A DNA stretch of 64,000 bases from Microbulbifer hydrolyticus (GTDB lineage Bacteria > Pseudomonadota > Gammaproteobacteria > Pseudomonadales > Cellvibrionaceae), in contig NZ_CP047491.1 of the NCBI RefSeq assembly GCF_009931115.1, positions 3,113,501-3,177,500 on the forward strand, read 5' to 3'. A program made the position numbers and the translations under genes. Shown here piece by piece: positions 34,970-45,156 of the stretch. Below the pieces are notes generated by a model. It had not been told where the DNA came from. It searched no databases and saw only the letters and a program-made list of their open reading frames with translations. Position 1 is the stretch's first letter; the number at the start of each line of letters is the position of its first letter.

Positions 34970-35017
34970 GCAGGCCCCGGCAGAGTCCGGTAATGGCCGG
35001 TAGAGGTAGGTACCCCG

Positions 35018-35845
35018 ATGGAATTCAATAGCATTCTCGAGAGCGCGCGCAACCCGCAAAGCACCGCGACCATACCCGCTGGCTGGACCCAGGGGCGCGC
35101 CACGTTTGGCGGCCTCGCTGCAGCACTGCTTTACCAGCCAGTAGAAGCCGTACTGGAAGCCGCCACACAGGGCACCGTCGCGCAGACGCCGCTGCGCTCA
35201 ATGACGTTTTCATTTGTGGCCCCGGCGGAACCCGGCGCACTGGAAACCCGGGCGCAGGTGCTGCGCGCCGGCCGCTCGGCGGTCCAGATCCAGGCCCATG
35301 CCACCCAGGGCGAACAAGTCGTCACCAGTGCACTTGCCAGCTTTGGCAAACCCCGCGAATCCGCGGTTGCCATATCCCCGGCCCCCACACCGCGCTTCAA
35401 CGCACCCGACCGGTGTGAGGCCCTGCCCTATATCGAGGGACTGGTGCCGGAATTTACCCAGCACTTCGACTACCGTCTCGCCGCGGGCGCCCTCCCCTTT
35501 ACCGGCAGCAGCGACCCGCAACTGGGTGGCTGGATTCGCTTCAAGCAATCCGCAGGCCCGGTGACCACCGCCCACCTGCTGGCACTCATCGACGCCTGGC
35601 CGCCGGCAGTCCTCTCCCAGCTGAAAACCCTCGCCGCAGCGAGCTCCCTAACCTGGACAGTGGAGATGATGCCCGCAGCCCACCGTATAAAGGCTGATGC
35701 CAGCGCAGACAGCGGTGACTGGTGGCAGTACCTGGCGGAAGTGGAACAGTCGGAGGATGGCTATGCCGCGATTCGCGCACGCCTGTGGGACGCCAACGGA
35801 CAGTTGATGGCGCTGTCGCGGCAGACGGTTTCGGTGTTCGGCTGA
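35018..35845 (+). CDS. TesB-like acyl-CoA thioesterase (double hotdog)
   Basis: 275 residues. The first hotdog (WTQGRATFGGLAAALLYQPVEAV, MTFSFVAPAEPGALETRAQVLRAGRSAVQIQAHATQGEQVVTSALASFG) and the second (GGWIRFKQ, HLLALIDAWPPAVL, LTWTVEMMP, GYAAIRARLWDANGQLMALSRQTVSVFG) follow the thioesterase family of TesB. It hydrolyses an acyl-CoA, chain length unknown. It starts 48 bases after panB on the same strand and may be cotranscribed. It converges with the ZntB-like gene. Confidence 0.88.
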   Translation: MEFNSILESARNPQSTATIPAGWTQGRATFGGLAAALLYQPVEAVLEAATQGTVAQTPLRSMTFSFVAPAEPGALETRAQVLRAGRSAVQIQAHATQGEQVVTSALASFGKPRESAVAISPAPTPRFNAPDRCEALPYIEGLVPEFTQHFDYRLAAGALPFTGSSDPQLGGWIRFKQSAGPVTTAHLLALIDAWPPAVLSQLKTLAAASSLTWTVEMMPAAHRIKADASADSGDWWQYLAEVEQSEDGYAAIRARLWDANGQLMALSRQTVSVFG

Positions 35846-35909
35846 CGCTGATCGGCACTGTGCAAACGCCCGGGAAGGTGTCGATACCGGGGATCGACAC
35901 AGGGCCCAT

Positions 35910-36878
35910 TCACAGCCATTTTTTCCGGCGAAAAACCACCAGCTGAATGACTACCGTAATCACCAGTAGCACACTGAAGATCAGAAACGCCCAGGGATTC
36001 TCCGATCCCGGAATACCCCCCACGTTGACACCCAGTAGACCGGTCAAAAACCCGAGGGGCAGGAAAATGGCGGCAATGATGGAGAGCACATACATGCGGC
36101 TGTTGAGCTGCTCGGACATGCGGCTCATCAGTTCTTCCTGAGTCACCGCCGCGCGCTCACGCACTGCATCAATGTCCTCGATATGCCGCAGCAGGCGATC
36201 ACTCACCTCCCGCAGCTGCAACCGATCCTCATCCGCTATCCACGCCAGCTTCTCCACCATCAGGCGCGCCAGCGCTTCCCGCTGGGGCGAGAGGTAACGC
36301 CGCAGGGTAATGGTCTGCTTGCGCAGCATGGCCAGATCAAGCCTCAGACTTCCACTGGCACCCGCCACCACCCGATCTTCCAGTTCGTCGATGGTGTCTT
36401 CGAAGGTATCGACGGTATCGCTCATTCGCCACACCAGCAGGTCGGCCAGCGCCACCACCAGTGCCGAACAGCTGCGTGGCCCGCGACCGCTTTCCAGTTG
36501 CTGGCACAGGTCGTTGACGGACAGCAGCTGGCGCTTGCGCGTGCTGATCACCCGATACTCTTCCGCCCACAGCCGGATGGAAACCATATCTTCCGGTTGG
36601 GATTCCGGGTTCAGGTTCACACCGCGCAGGGCAATCAGCAGGCCGTTATCAATGCCAGTGGAGCGCGGGCGGGTCTCCTCGGTAAGCAGGGCATCGGCCA
36701 CCAGTGTATCCAGTTGTGCTGCACCTCGGATCCAGGCCTGCGCCTCGGGGTCCGAATAATCCAGGTGCACCCAAAGCCTGCCCTGCCCTGGTTCCCAGCC
36801 CTGCACTTCGGGCCAACTAAGGCGACGCCCGCGGCCATGGCCGTCGAGCAGGTAGGCGTGGATCAGTCCGGATTGCAT
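35910..36878 (-). CDS. zntB: CorA/ZntB-family zinc transporter
   Basis: 322 residues. A large cytoplasmic domain precedes two C-terminal membrane helices. The signature between them is GVNVGGIPG, the form found in ZntB (GxN type) and not in CorA magnesium channels. The stalk helix is LMSRMSEQLNSRMYVLSIIAAIFLPLGFLTGLLG. E. coli ZntB moves zinc across the inner membrane. The ATG at 36878 has GGAG 8 bases before it, better than a GTG eight codons upstream. It is close behind a mutarotase gene on the same strand. Confidence 0.9.
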   Translation of the reverse strand: MQSGLIHAYLLDGHGRGRRLSWPEVQGWEPGQGRLWVHLDYSDPEAQAWIRGAAQLDTLVADALLTEETRPRSTGIDNGLLIALRGVNLNPESQPEDMVSIRLWAEEYRVISTRKRQLLSVNDLCQQLESGRGPRSCSALVVALADLLVWRMSDTVDTFEDTIDELEDRVVAGASGSLRLDLAMLRKQTITLRRYLSPQREALARLMVEKLAWIADEDRLQLREVSDRLLRHIEDIDAVRERAAVTQEELMSRMSEQLNSRMYVLSIIAAIFLPLGFLTGLLGVNVGGIPGSENPWAFLIFSVLLVITVVIQLVVFRRKKWL

Positions 36879-36907
36879 GGGCTTTTCTCCAGTGTCAGCC
36901 ACCCGCT

Positions 36908-37783
36908 TCAGCGGCTGAGAGTCAGGCTGGCGCTCGCCGTTTCACCGGCCTGCAACTGCCAGCTGTTTGCAAAGGCATTGCCATGCTCCACGCATACGAA
37001 ACCGGCGAAAGCCGCACCGATATCGTCGATGGTGGCGGCAAGATCGGCACCCGGGTTCCAGGTAATTACCGTGTGACAATTTTCACTTTCCGCGCTGATC
37101 GGGTTGGGGGTAAGGATTTTCTGGCGCGCGGGCGCCTGCTCAAATACCCGATCCACTTCACCGGAAAAGGCCTGAACACCACTCAAGGTATCGCGTGCGA
37201 AGCCGCGGGTTTTGTCCAGGTAACTCACACCGGACAACCCTTCAACCTCGACCTCGCCAATATCTGCCACGGCAAAGTAAGAGTGCAGGGCCCAGCTGTA
37301 CTCCGCCGGAACGTCCGCAGTATTGGTCAACGAAAGGCCGAAGGAGAGATCCTTGCCCAGGCCGATTTTCAATACACAGTCGAAGCTGGCAGCAAACAGG
37401 GCATCCCCGGGGTGCCGGAAACAAAACTCAATGACCACGGTACCATCTGCACGCTCCTCGCTGCCGGCCAGCTCCCACAACTGGTTGCGCACCAGCCCGT
37501 GCTTGGGCTTGCCCGGGTCGCTGCGGTTTTCACCAAACCAAGGGAGGCACAGAGGAACGCCACCGCGCACGGCGTTACCTGGCGCAAATACCGTCGTAGG
37601 GCTCAACCACAGCAGCGGGGCGCGCCCCCGGGCCGTGAACTCCAGCACTTGCGCACCCTGCAACGAGATCACCGCACGGCACAAGCCGGTTTCCACTACC
37701 AGCAGGTCCAGCCCCGGCTTGTCGTAGAGGGTGCCGCTATTGGTGCGGGTGAGGTAATGGGAGGTTTGGTCGAGTGCTGCCAC
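36908..37783 (-). CDS. D-hexose-6-phosphate mutarotase (YeaD-like)
   Basis: 291 residues from a GTG with GGAG about 10 bases before it. It belongs to the aldose-1-epimerase superfamily: VISLQGAQVLEFTARGRAPLLWLSP, RGGVPLCLPWFGENRSDPGKPKHGLVRNQLWEL (the R...H motif), EYSWALHSYFAVADI (second catalytic His) and FVCVEHGNAF near the end (Glu). It interconverts alpha and beta glucose-6-phosphate. It lies between the MBL hydrolase and the zntB gene on the same strand. Confidence 0.92.
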   Translation of the reverse strand: MAALDQTSHYLTRTNSGTLYDKPGLDLLVVETGLCRAVISLQGAQVLEFTARGRAPLLWLSPTTVFAPGNAVRGGVPLCLPWFGENRSDPGKPKHGLVRNQLWELAGSEERADGTVVIEFCFRHPGDALFAASFDCVLKIGLGKDLSFGLSLTNTADVPAEYSWALHSYFAVADIGEVEVEGLSGVSYLDKTRGFARDTLSGVQAFSGEVDRVFEQAPARQKILTPNPISAESENCHTVITWNPGADLAATIDDIGAAFAGFVCVEHGNAFANSWQLQAGETASASLTLSR

Positions 37784-37853
37784 GAAATGAAACTCCGTTT
37801 CCCAGATTCAAGTTGACAAGGGGCGGTCGCGGACGCGACGCCCCAAAAGGACA

Positions 37854-38627
37854 TTACTCTGCCTTTTCGATCTGCAGCCAGTCAAACCCTTCCTGCTGGC
37901 AGGCAAAAATGCAGTTTGCGGCCCGGTCAGCGGCGTCGGCAAGTGCCGCCCGTGCCAGCTCCACGCTGTTATTTTTTTCACTGATATGTGCCACCACGAG
38001 GTGCTGCAATCGATCGCTCCCGACCCGCTGCAGGAAGCCCGCCGCTTGCTGGTTGCTCAGGTGGCCGTATGCACCGCCAACGCGGCGCTTTAGCGAGGGG
38101 GGATAAGGGCCCTGGGCCAGCATCTGCGGGTCGTGATTGGCCTCCAGCACCAGCGCATCGCAGTCGCCGTAATGGGACTCCACATGCGGGGTTATGGTAC
38201 CGAGATCGGTAAGCAGGCCGAGGCTGCTACCGCGGCTGCGAAACACAAACTGTGCAGCCTCGCGGGCATCGTGGGGTACCGCTACCGGCGTTACCTGAAT
38301 ATCCCCCACCGCAAACGGTTGATGGCCTTCAATCAGGTGCACTTCAGGCAGCGCGCCGATATCCCGCGCACGCAGTGTGCCCGGCGTCAGATAGACCGGC
38401 AGCCGGTACTTGCGCGCAAACGGGCCGACGCCGCCCATATGGTCGCTGTGTTCGTGGGTAACGAGTATTGCGGAGAGATCCGCGGGGGAGACACCGAGCC
38501 GCGTCATGCGCCGCTCGGTTTCCTTGATGGTGAAGCCGCAGTCCACCAGAAGGCAGTGGTCGCTGGAGGCGACCAGAGTACCGTTGCCCTTACTGCCGCT
38601 GCCCAGGGAGGCAAATCTGATCGCCAT
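37854..38627 (-). CDS. MBL-fold metallo-hydrolase (YycJ/WalJ-like)
   Basis: 257 residues. The metal motif is VTHEHSDHMGG (HxHxDH), with further ligands in AVPHDAREAAQFVF, LLTDLG and VVAHISEKNN. The start IRFASLGSGSKGNGTLV is typical of the YycJ/WalJ subgroup, thought to act as a nuclease. It is the third gene of the dapA-bamC-MBL run on the minus strand, an association seen in other gammaproteobacteria. The natural substrate here is unknown. Confidence 0.9.
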   Translation of the reverse strand: MAIRFASLGSGSKGNGTLVASSDHCLLVDCGFTIKETERRMTRLGVSPADLSAILVTHEHSDHMGGVGPFARKYRLPVYLTPGTLRARDIGALPEVHLIEGHQPFAVGDIQVTPVAVPHDAREAAQFVFRSRGSSLGLLTDLGTITPHVESHYGDCDALVLEANHDPQMLAQGPYPPSLKRRVGGAYGHLSNQQAAGFLQRVGSDRLQHLVVAHISEKNNSVELARAALADAADRAANCIFACQQEGFDWLQIEKAE

Positions 38628-38661
38628 GTACGGTATCCGGTACTCTGTTTGCGCTATGGGA

Positions 38662-39837
38662 TCAGATCAGGTTCTGACGAATGGCCATCAGCATCTCGGA
38701 GGCTTTGGCGCGCGACAGAGGCAAGCCGCGGGTGCTGCGAATCCGCACCTCGATGACATTATCCACACCGCGCAGCACCACCAGATAGCCCGGGATGTTG
38801 GTGTTGGGCGCACCGCCCAGACCCTGCATATTGGCGAACAAAGCCGGCTCTGCGGTCGATGTCATATCGATATTCGCCAGCACCTGCTGCAGGCTGTAGG
38901 CATCCGCCGACTTGGCCAGCTTGTCTCCGCCACTGCCGGAACCCCAGCTGGAGAACCAACCACCTTCCTCGTCGGCAAGCTCGCGCTCCGAGTCATAGGT
39001 CACATAAAGGATTCCGATATCGGCGTCTTGCTTGTGCAGACGATAGGCACCGGTGTTGAGCGCATGGCTCACCGTCGCCCAGGCGCGATTCATCGCGAGA
39101 TCCAGCGCGATATAAGGCTCTTTGCCCGCGGGCTCCATCACCTGAACCTTGACCTTGCCACCACCGATGGCCTGGGCCACCAGCGAGGCCGCCGCGCCAG
39201 TAGACTCCGCCGCCAGCGCACCGGACATCTCATCGATCATCCAGCCCTCACGCTCGGGGCTGGAGGACTGGGCCGGCCAGCTCACAGCGCCGTCAACGGG
39301 GGCATCCATCGGCACCGAGAGGTGACGAACATGGATTTCAGTGGTATCCGGCTGAACACCGGATTCCACCTGCAGGCGGTACTTGTCTTTGGTATCCGGG
39401 TTTTCCCCGAAAGTGAGCCAGGTGGTTTCCATGGTGCCAGCACCGGCGTCAGACATGGCAAGCTGTAGCCCGGTCGAGCGCAGGAAGTAATGCAATTGCG
39501 GCCAGACCTCATCCGGGGGCTGATTGACCAGCACCCAGCGACGGTTGCCCAGCTTCTGAATTTTTACCCGGTCCAGGCCAACGTTGACGGACAACGCCTG
39601 TGGGCGGGGCACCACAAAATCTCCGCGCTCAACTTCACCGCTGATCTGCGGCACTTCGTACAGCTCTTCCTGGTGTTTGGCGGAAACCCCTTCGGGCATC
39701 TGTAGCGGAGGCAGTGTATCTGCGAGCTGGTAGTCGTCGCCGCGGTCGCGGAAATAACCGTCCTGGCCAAAGATGCCACAGCCACTCAGGGTGGTAACCG
39801 CAGCACAAAGCACGGCTCCGGCGGTAAATTTTGTCAT
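38662..39837 (-). CDS. bamC: Outer-membrane assembly lipoprotein BamC
   Basis: 391 residues. The lipobox LSGC places the lipidated cysteine at position 20. BamC is an accessory subunit of the BAM machine that inserts beta-barrel proteins. The unstructured N-terminal part (GYFRDRGDDYQLADTLPPLQMPEGV) is the segment that contacts BamD. Two helix-grip domains follow (RRWVLVNQPPDEVWPQLHYFLRSTG and RAWATVSHALNTGAYRLHKQDADIGILYVTYD). It lies directly after dapA, as in E. coli. Confidence 0.95.
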   Translation of the reverse strand: MTKFTAGAVLCAAVTTLSGCGIFGQDGYFRDRGDDYQLADTLPPLQMPEGVSAKHQEELYEVPQISGEVERGDFVVPRPQALSVNVGLDRVKIQKLGNRRWVLVNQPPDEVWPQLHYFLRSTGLQLAMSDAGAGTMETTWLTFGENPDTKDKYRLQVESGVQPDTTEIHVRHLSVPMDAPVDGAVSWPAQSSSPEREGWMIDEMSGALAAESTGAAASLVAQAIGGGKVKVQVMEPAGKEPYIALDLAMNRAWATVSHALNTGAYRLHKQDADIGILYVTYDSERELADEEGGWFSSWGSGSGGDKLAKSADAYSLQQVLANIDMTSTAEPALFANMQGLGGAPNTNIPGYLVVLRGVDNVIEVRIRSTRGLPLSRAKASEMLMAIRQNLI

Positions 39838-39941
39838 TATTGGTACCTTGTCGAATCAGTCCCGATCGCAATTATCCTGGTGTGGGAATGGCCAGCTGGC
39901 CGGGGCATTAGACCCACCGTTCCCACAGAATTTTGTGCCTG

Positions 39942-40817
39942 TCAGAGCACGCCCGCACTGCGCAGGGCTTCGCGCACCACACTGTGGTACCCGGATGACA
40001 GGCTGGTGAGCGGCAGGCGTATACCGCTATCGATGCGCCCCATTTCTTTCAGCGCCCATTTCACCGGTATGGGGTTGGACTCCACAAACAGCGTTTTGTG
40101 CAATATATCGATGCGCTGGTTGATTGCGCGCGCGGTTTCCGCGTCGCCGGCCAGTGCCGCTTCACACATCTGGGCAACCGCTGCGGGGGCCACATTGGCG
40201 GTGACGCTGATATTTCCGTGGCCACCCAGGAGCATCAATTCAACCGCAGTGGCGTCGTCACCGGAGTAGACAGCGAAGTCCTCCGGCACCAGTTCGATCA
40301 CCTGTCGCGCGCGCTCCAGGTCACCGGTCGCTTCTTTGATGCCCACAATATTGCTGACCGCAGACAGGCGCTGTACGGTCTCCGGCAGCATATCCACAGC
40401 CGTGCGCCCGGGCACATTGTAGAGGATCTGCGGGATATCGACGGCTTTCGCCACGGTCTTGAAGTGCTGGTACAGGCCTTCCTGGGTGGGCTTGTTGTAG
40501 TAAGGAGTCACCAGCAGACAGGCGTCGGCGCCACATTTGGCCGCGGTCGCGGTGAGCTCGATTGCTTCGGTGGTGGAGTTGGCGCCGGTGCCGGCAATGA
40601 CCGGGATACGCCCGGCTACCTGATCCACAACCCGGCGGATTACTTCGAGATGTTCGTGAACATCCAGGGTGGCGGATTCACCGGTAGTACCGACGGCAAC
40701 CAGCGCGCGGGTACCCTGCTCGATGTGCCACTCCACCAAATCGTGCAGTTTGTCCCAATCGAGGCTGCCATCTGCAAACATGGGTGTGGCAAGAGCCACC
40801 ATACTGCCGGAAATCAT
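39942..40817 (-). CDS. dapA: 4-hydroxy-tetrahydrodipicolinate synthase
   Basis: 291 residues. It condenses pyruvate and aspartate semialdehyde in the lysine/diaminopimelate pathway. The Schiff-base lysine is in VGIKEATGD, the active-site tyrosine in ILYNVPGRT, and [10 protein letters not shown] forms the TT pair. [14 protein letters not shown] is the usual substrate-site loop. AAGGAG lies 6 bases before the ATG at 40817. First gene of the dapA-bamC operon. Confidence 0.97.
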   Translation of the reverse strand: MISGSMVALATPMFADGSLDWDKLHDLVEWHIEQGTRALVAVGTTGESATLDVHEHLEVIRRVVDQVAGRIPVIAGTGANSTTEAIELTATAAKCGADACLLVTPYYNKPTQEGLYQHFKTVAKAVDIPQILYNVPGRTAVDMLPETVQRLSAVSNIVGIKEATGDLERARQVIELVPEDFAVYSGDDATAVELMLLGGHGNISVTANVAPAAVAQMCEAALAGDAETARAINQRIDILHKTLFVESNPIPVKWALKEMGRIDSGIRLPLTSLSSGYHSVVREALRSAGVL

Positions 40818-40954
40818 TGCAACTCCTTCTCCAACCGGCAGGGTGCCGGCCTGTACCACCTAAAAATGAATGCGGTATGTTACTGAGCGTGCCAGTTCGA
40901 TGCCAGCGTAAAAAGGCCATCCGGCCACATGACTTCGAACCCGCCTCACTTTGA

Positions 40955-41911
40955 TCATTTTTTGCGCTTTTTGCGTCTTCTCTTCTGTGCCGGATAAAAA
41001 CTGTCCTCCCCCTCGGGCCGCGTCTTGAACCGGCGGTGTACCCACATGTACTGGGACGGATTCTCGCGCATACGCGCCTCGACAAACTGATTGACCAGTA
41101 CCGCGTCCTTCAGTTCGTCTCCTGACGGAATTTCCTTGATCGGCGGAAACACTTTCACCTGGTAGATGCCCTTTTCCTCCAGGCGGGTCACCGTATAGGC
41201 CACCACCTGCGCGCGCCCCACTCGGGCGAAGCGTGAAGTACCAGTCACCGTGGCAGTGGGGATACCGAACAGGGGAGCGAATACGCCCTGTTTGATGCCG
41301 TAATCCTGGTCCGGTGCATACCACACTGCGCGCCCCTTCTGCAGGGCCCGCAGCATGCCGCGCACATCCTTGCGCTGGAATACATTGGAATCTTCCCCGT
41401 GCCGCTCGCGGCCCTTGCGTTGCATGTAGTCGTACACCGGGTTCTTGTGGGGCCGGTACATGCCATCCACCGGGTGACTCATGGACATGAACGCCGCGCC
41501 GATTTCCAGCGTGGTGAAATGCATCGCCATCATCACCACACCCTGACCGCGGCTGTGCGGCTCCTGCAGATACTCCAGCCCTTCGATGGTAAAGCGCTTG
41601 CGCAGCCAGCGACTGGAACGGAACCAGGCCATGCCGGTCTCCATCAGTGCAATACCGTTGGAGGCAAAGTTGCGACGCAGCAGCTGCTCTCGCTTGCGCG
41701 CGGAAAGCTCGGGAAAGCACAGGGCGAGATTGCGTTCGGCAATGATCCGACGGCTTTTGGCGAAGCGCAGCATCAGTTTGCCGACGCCGCGGCCGAGAGA
41801 AATCTGCCACCGGTAAGGCAGTTGTGCCACCAGAAACCAGAGCCCGAACAAAGACCAGGTCAGCCAGTAACGCGGGTGTAACAGGGCGACGCGAAAATGC
41901 GGTTTTTCCAT
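40955..41911 (-). CDS. lpxL: Lipid A late acyltransferase (LpxL-like)
   Basis: 318 residues. One N-terminal membrane anchor (WLTWSLFGLWFLVAQLPY) is followed by the acyltransferase motif H-x4-E (MAMHFTTLEIGAAFM). MYRPHKNPVYDYMQRKGRERHG, WYAPDQDYGIKQGVFAPLFG and SQYMWVHRRFKTRPEGEDSFYP complete the LpxL/HtrB pattern. It adds a secondary lauroyl-type chain to lipid A. The C-terminus ends in a run of Lys/Arg. The ATG at 41911 has no strong ribosome site, so the exact start is less sure. Confidence 0.92.
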   Translation of the reverse strand: MEKPHFRVALLHPRYWLTWSLFGLWFLVAQLPYRWQISLGRGVGKLMLRFAKSRRIIAERNLALCFPELSARKREQLLRRNFASNGIALMETGMAWFRSSRWLRKRFTIEGLEYLQEPHSRGQGVVMMAMHFTTLEIGAAFMSMSHPVDGMYRPHKNPVYDYMQRKGRERHGEDSNVFQRKDVRGMLRALQKGRAVWYAPDQDYGIKQGVFAPLFGIPTATVTGTSRFARVGRAQVVAYTVTRLEEKGIYQVKVFPPIKEIPSGDELKDAVLVNQFVEARMRENPSQYMWVHRRFKTRPEGEDSFYPAQKRRRKKRKK

Positions 41912-42100
41912 AAAGAGCGGACAGCTGCGATCAGGGATTGGGTACCGGGAGGCCGAGGCACCCGGATGAAAACGGCGCATTATAGCCGCGCCTGTCGCCC
42001 GGTGGGTACCTCCCCGCACAGACCCGGGACATCCCCGACACAGACACCGACGGCGACCGCACAGTTCCCAATCCCGATCTGCAGCGTGCCCGCCGGGACA

Positions 42101-42331
42101 CTAGTGCCTCAGCAGTGCATCCAGCTCGTCGACAACCTCACACCAGTCCGAGTCTTCGGCAATCGCATCGCGCAAAAACTTGCGCTGACTGTCGCTCCAG
42201 AACTGCGCCCGGGACAGTTTCTCCTCCCCGGCAAGGTGGTGCCGGCTGAGAAAGTCCTCGATCGCCGGGTCGTCGGAGCCTAACCCCAGCTGGGCGAAGA
42301 GATCATTGAGCGTGTGCTGACCGGTTTCCAT
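42101..42331 (-). CDS. DUF2789 protein
   Basis: 76 residues. The pattern METGQHTLNDLFAQLGLGSDD, IEDFLSRHHLAGEEKLSRAQFW, FLRDAIAEDSDWCEVVDELDALLR matches DUF2789, small cytoplasmic proteins of unknown function in Pseudomonas and related bacteria. GGGAGG precedes the ATG at 42331 closely. It stands alone between lpxL and tas on the same strand. Confidence 0.85.
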   Translation of the reverse strand: METGQHTLNDLFAQLGLGSDDPAIEDFLSRHHLAGEEKLSRAQFWSDSQRKFLRDAIAEDSDWCEVVDELDALLRH

Positions 42332-42511
42332 ACTGCCTCCCGTTGGCAAGGTTGAAAGTGAGTCCGCTATCGCGCGGAGCGCTACCTGCAAGTATAGATA
42401 GCACTGCAGATTCCGGCGCCAGGCCGGAATCTGCCTCCATAAACCATGCCTGATACCTGCAGTACGCTTTTTCAAGGGCTGGCTTCCGCGGCAGTGGTGC
42501 CACAGTCAGCT

Positions 42512-43555
42512 TCAGGGTGCCGGGCTGGGGTTCTGCTGGTGAACGGACTCAATGGCCTCCAGCTGCTCTGGACTCAGCAGCAGCGCACTGCTGCCGATAT
42601 TGCTCTTGAGCTGCTCCATGGTGGTGGCACCGATGATATTGGCGGTGACAAACGGCTGCTGGGAAACGAATGCCAGCGCCATCTGCGCCGGGTCCAGCCC
42701 GAAATCCCGCGCCAGGCTTAAGTACTGTTCGGTGGCAGATACGGCGCGCTCGCCGGTATATCGCTGAAAGCGTTCAAACAGGGTCAGCCGCGCAGCCGCC
42801 GGCCTGGCGCCACCGAGGTACTTGCCGCTCAGCGTACCGAACGCGAGGGGCGAATACGCCAACAGGCCACACTGCTCGCGAATCGCCATTTCCGCCAGCC
42901 CCACTTCGAAAGTGCGATTCAGCAGGCTGTACGGATTCTGGATAGAGGCGACACGCGGCTTGTTACCGTGGGCGGCAAGGCGCAGGTAGCGGTGCATTCC
43001 CCAGGGCGTTTCATTGGACAGCCCGATATGCCGCACCTTGCCCGCGTCCACCAGCTCCTGCAATGCCGACAGGGTCTCGCTGATATCAATCCCATCGTCA
43101 TCGCTATGCTGGTAACCCAGCTTGCCAAAGAAGTTGGACTGACGCTCGGGCCAGTGTACCTGGTAAAGATCGATATATTCGGTTTTCAGCCGCGCGAGGG
43201 AAGCATCGCAGGCTTGCAGGATTTGTTCACGACTCAGGCGGGGGCCGCCGCGGATATGCCCGACACCGGAGTTGGCCGCACTGCGTCCGGTTACTTTGGT
43301 GGCCAGCACCAGTTCGTCTCGCCTGCCTTTTTTTTGCAGCCAGTTACCGACTATCTCCTCGGTACGTCCGTAGGTTTCGGGTTTCGGCGGTACCGGGTAC
43401 ATCTCCGCGCAGTCGATAAAGTTCACACCGTGGGCTGTCGCGTAGTCGAGCTGTTCGAAAGCTTCCGCCTCCGTGTTCTGCTCACCAAACGTCATGGTTC
43501 CAAGGCAGATTTTGCTGACCTTGATATCGGTTTTACCGAGTTTACGGGTTTCCAT
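42512..43555 (-). CDS. tas: NADP(H)-dependent aldo/keto reductase Tas
   Basis: 347 residues. The aldo/keto reductase tetrad is visible: D and Y in FIDCAEMYPVPPKPET, K in LVLATKVTG and H in DLYQVHWPER. The insert PVPPKPETYGRTEEIVGNWL and the phrase HIRGGPRLSREQILQACDASL are characteristic of the Tas subgroup. In E. coli Tas can rescue a tyrosine auxotroph, but its physiological substrate is unknown. AGGAG lies before the ATG at 43555. A repeat element sits in the gap upstream. Confidence 0.93.
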   Translation of the reverse strand: METRKLGKTDIKVSKICLGTMTFGEQNTEAEAFEQLDYATAHGVNFIDCAEMYPVPPKPETYGRTEEIVGNWLQKKGRRDELVLATKVTGRSAANSGVGHIRGGPRLSREQILQACDASLARLKTEYIDLYQVHWPERQSNFFGKLGYQHSDDDGIDISETLSALQELVDAGKVRHIGLSNETPWGMHRYLRLAAHGNKPRVASIQNPYSLLNRTFEVGLAEMAIREQCGLLAYSPLAFGTLSGKYLGGARPAAARLTLFERFQRYTGERAVSATEQYLSLARDFGLDPAQMALAFVSQQPFVTANIIGATTMEQLKSNIGSSALLLSPEQLEAIESVHQQNPSPAP

Positions 43556-43653
43556 GAAACAGCTCCTGCGCATCAAGTTTTCTCGATTATGCAGATTTGG
43601 GGAAAGGAGTTACAGGAGGAGTCGATGACAGAGGGGACGAAAACGTTGAGTAG

Positions 43654-43763
43654 CGGCGCTACCGGGTGCAGTTTTGTGAGACACGCCGTAAACCCATCCA
43701 TGGGGGCCCTGCAAAAACATCCCTGTTTTTGAAGGTCTCACTAAGCTGCACCCGGTACCGCCA
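43654..43763 (-). repeat. Nested-hairpin repeat element, copy 1
   Basis: An outer inverted repeat (GGCG-c-TACCGGGTGCAG with CTGCACCCGGTA-c-CGCC) encloses GTGAGAC/GTCTCAC, a small hairpin CAAAAACA/TGTTTTTG, and a core with CACGCCGT and CCCATCCATGGGGGC. On the minus strand the hairpin loop is GGGA and the core reads GGATGGGTTTACGGCGTGTC. The same architecture and core occur at 46841-46950 and 50280-50391. It fills the gap between tas and fabV. Confidence 0.8.
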
Positions 43764-43807
43764 CCTGCTCGGCAGCCTGAGTGCTTTAAAATACGTTCAA
43801 GGCTGCC

Positions 43808-44986
43808 TTATTTAAAATCGGCTTCCACGATCGGGCTGATGTCCGCCTCGTAATCGACACCGTCAACACCGAAGCCAAACAGCTTGAGGAAGTCGTCGCT
43901 GTAACCTTTGTAATCGGTCAGCTGGAACAGGTTTTCCTCGGTCACTTCCGGCCAAAGCTTTTCAATCTTGGCCTGGGTTTCCGGCCGCAGCTCCTTGTCG
44001 TCCATACGGAAGCGGTTGGTATCGTCCAGGCGCGGGCTGTCGGTATACAGACCTTCGGTGTAAAGACGGTACAACTGCTCGATACAACCTTCGTGCGTGC
44101 CCTCTTCCTTCATCACCTTGTAGACGATAGAGATATACAGGGGCATAACCGGAATCGCGGAGCTGGACTGGGTAACCAGTGCTTTCAGTACCGCAACGTT
44201 GGCATCGGCTTTACTACTGTCGGTAATGGCCTTGGCCGCGCGGTCCAGGTCTTCCTTCGCCTTGCCGATGGTCGCGTGACCGTAGATCGGCCAGGTAAGT
44301 TTTTCACCAATATAGGTGTAGGCAACGGTTTTGCAGTCGTCGGCCAACACCCCGGCGTCGCCGAGCGCCTTCATCCACAGCTCCCAGTCTTCACCGCCCA
44401 TGACTTTGACGGTGGCCGCGATTTCTTCTTCGCTCGCCGGGTCAACGCTGATATCCGAGATTTCCAGCTTGTCGGTATTGAGATTTTTGGCGGTGTAGGA
44501 TTCACCGATAGGCTTCAATACCGAGCTGTATAGCTCGCCGGTCTCCGGGTCGGTACGACGCGGGGAAGCGAGGCTGTAGATCACCAGGTCGACCTTGCCG
44601 AGGTCCTGCTTGATCAGGTCGATGGCCTGCGCTTTGATTTCATTGGAGAAGGCATCGCCGTTGATGCTTTTGGCGTACAGGCCAGCTTTGTGGGCTTCGT
44701 CTTCAAACGCCGCTGAATTGTAATAGCCGGCGGAGGCGGTGCGCTTTTCGCTCGGCGGCTTCTCGAAGAAAACGCCCAGGGTGTTGGCGCCGCAGCCGAA
44801 TGCCGCAGTGATACGGGAAGCGAGACCGTAGCCGGTGGATGCACCGATAACGAGGACGTTTTTGGGGCCGTCCTGGATGGCGGGCTGGGATTTGATGTAT
44901 TCGATCTGTTCACGCACATTGGCGGCGCAGCCCTGCGGGTGGGCGTTGGTGCAGATGAATCCGCGTACTTTCGGCTTGATGATCAT
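43808..44986 (-). CDS. fabV: Enoyl-[acyl-carrier-protein] reductase FabV
   Basis: 392 residues. It catalyses the last reduction in each round of fatty acid elongation. It is the long, triclosan-resistant type of enoyl reductase. The cofactor loop is [34 protein letters not shown], and the catalytic Tyr and Lys are in [22 protein letters not shown] (spacing YX8K). The Pro/Thr-rich loop [21 protein letters not shown] is characteristic. GGAGAG precedes the ATG at 44986. A 21-base perfect palindrome lies 171 bases upstream and may be an operator. Confidence 0.97.
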   Translation of the reverse strand: MIIKPKVRGFICTNAHPQGCAANVREQIEYIKSQPAIQDGPKNVLVIGASTGYGLASRITAAFGCGANTLGVFFEKPPSEKRTASAGYYNSAAFEDEAHKAGLYAKSINGDAFSNEIKAQAIDLIKQDLGKVDLVIYSLASPRRTDPETGELYSSVLKPIGESYTAKNLNTDKLEISDISVDPASEEEIAATVKVMGGEDWELWMKALGDAGVLADDCKTVAYTYIGEKLTWPIYGHATIGKAKEDLDRAAKAITDSSKADANVAVLKALVTQSSSAIPVMPLYISIVYKVMKEEGTHEGCIEQLYRLYTEGLYTDSPRLDDTNRFRMDDKELRPETQAKIEKLWPEVTEENLFQLTDYKGYSDDFLKLFGFGVDGVDYEADISPIVEADFK

Positions 44987-45156
44987 GCCGGTCTCTCCGT
45001 TGGGTGATTCTTCGGTCTTTCTATTCAGACGGGGTTGGCCGACTGGTTGGCCATAAAGCGGCACATTCTAATGGCTGTTTGGGGGAACTCCCATAGCAGC
45101 AGGTCACGGATGGGGATTTTGGTGGCCAGAATTTCCCGCTTGGCGGCCAAATTAGC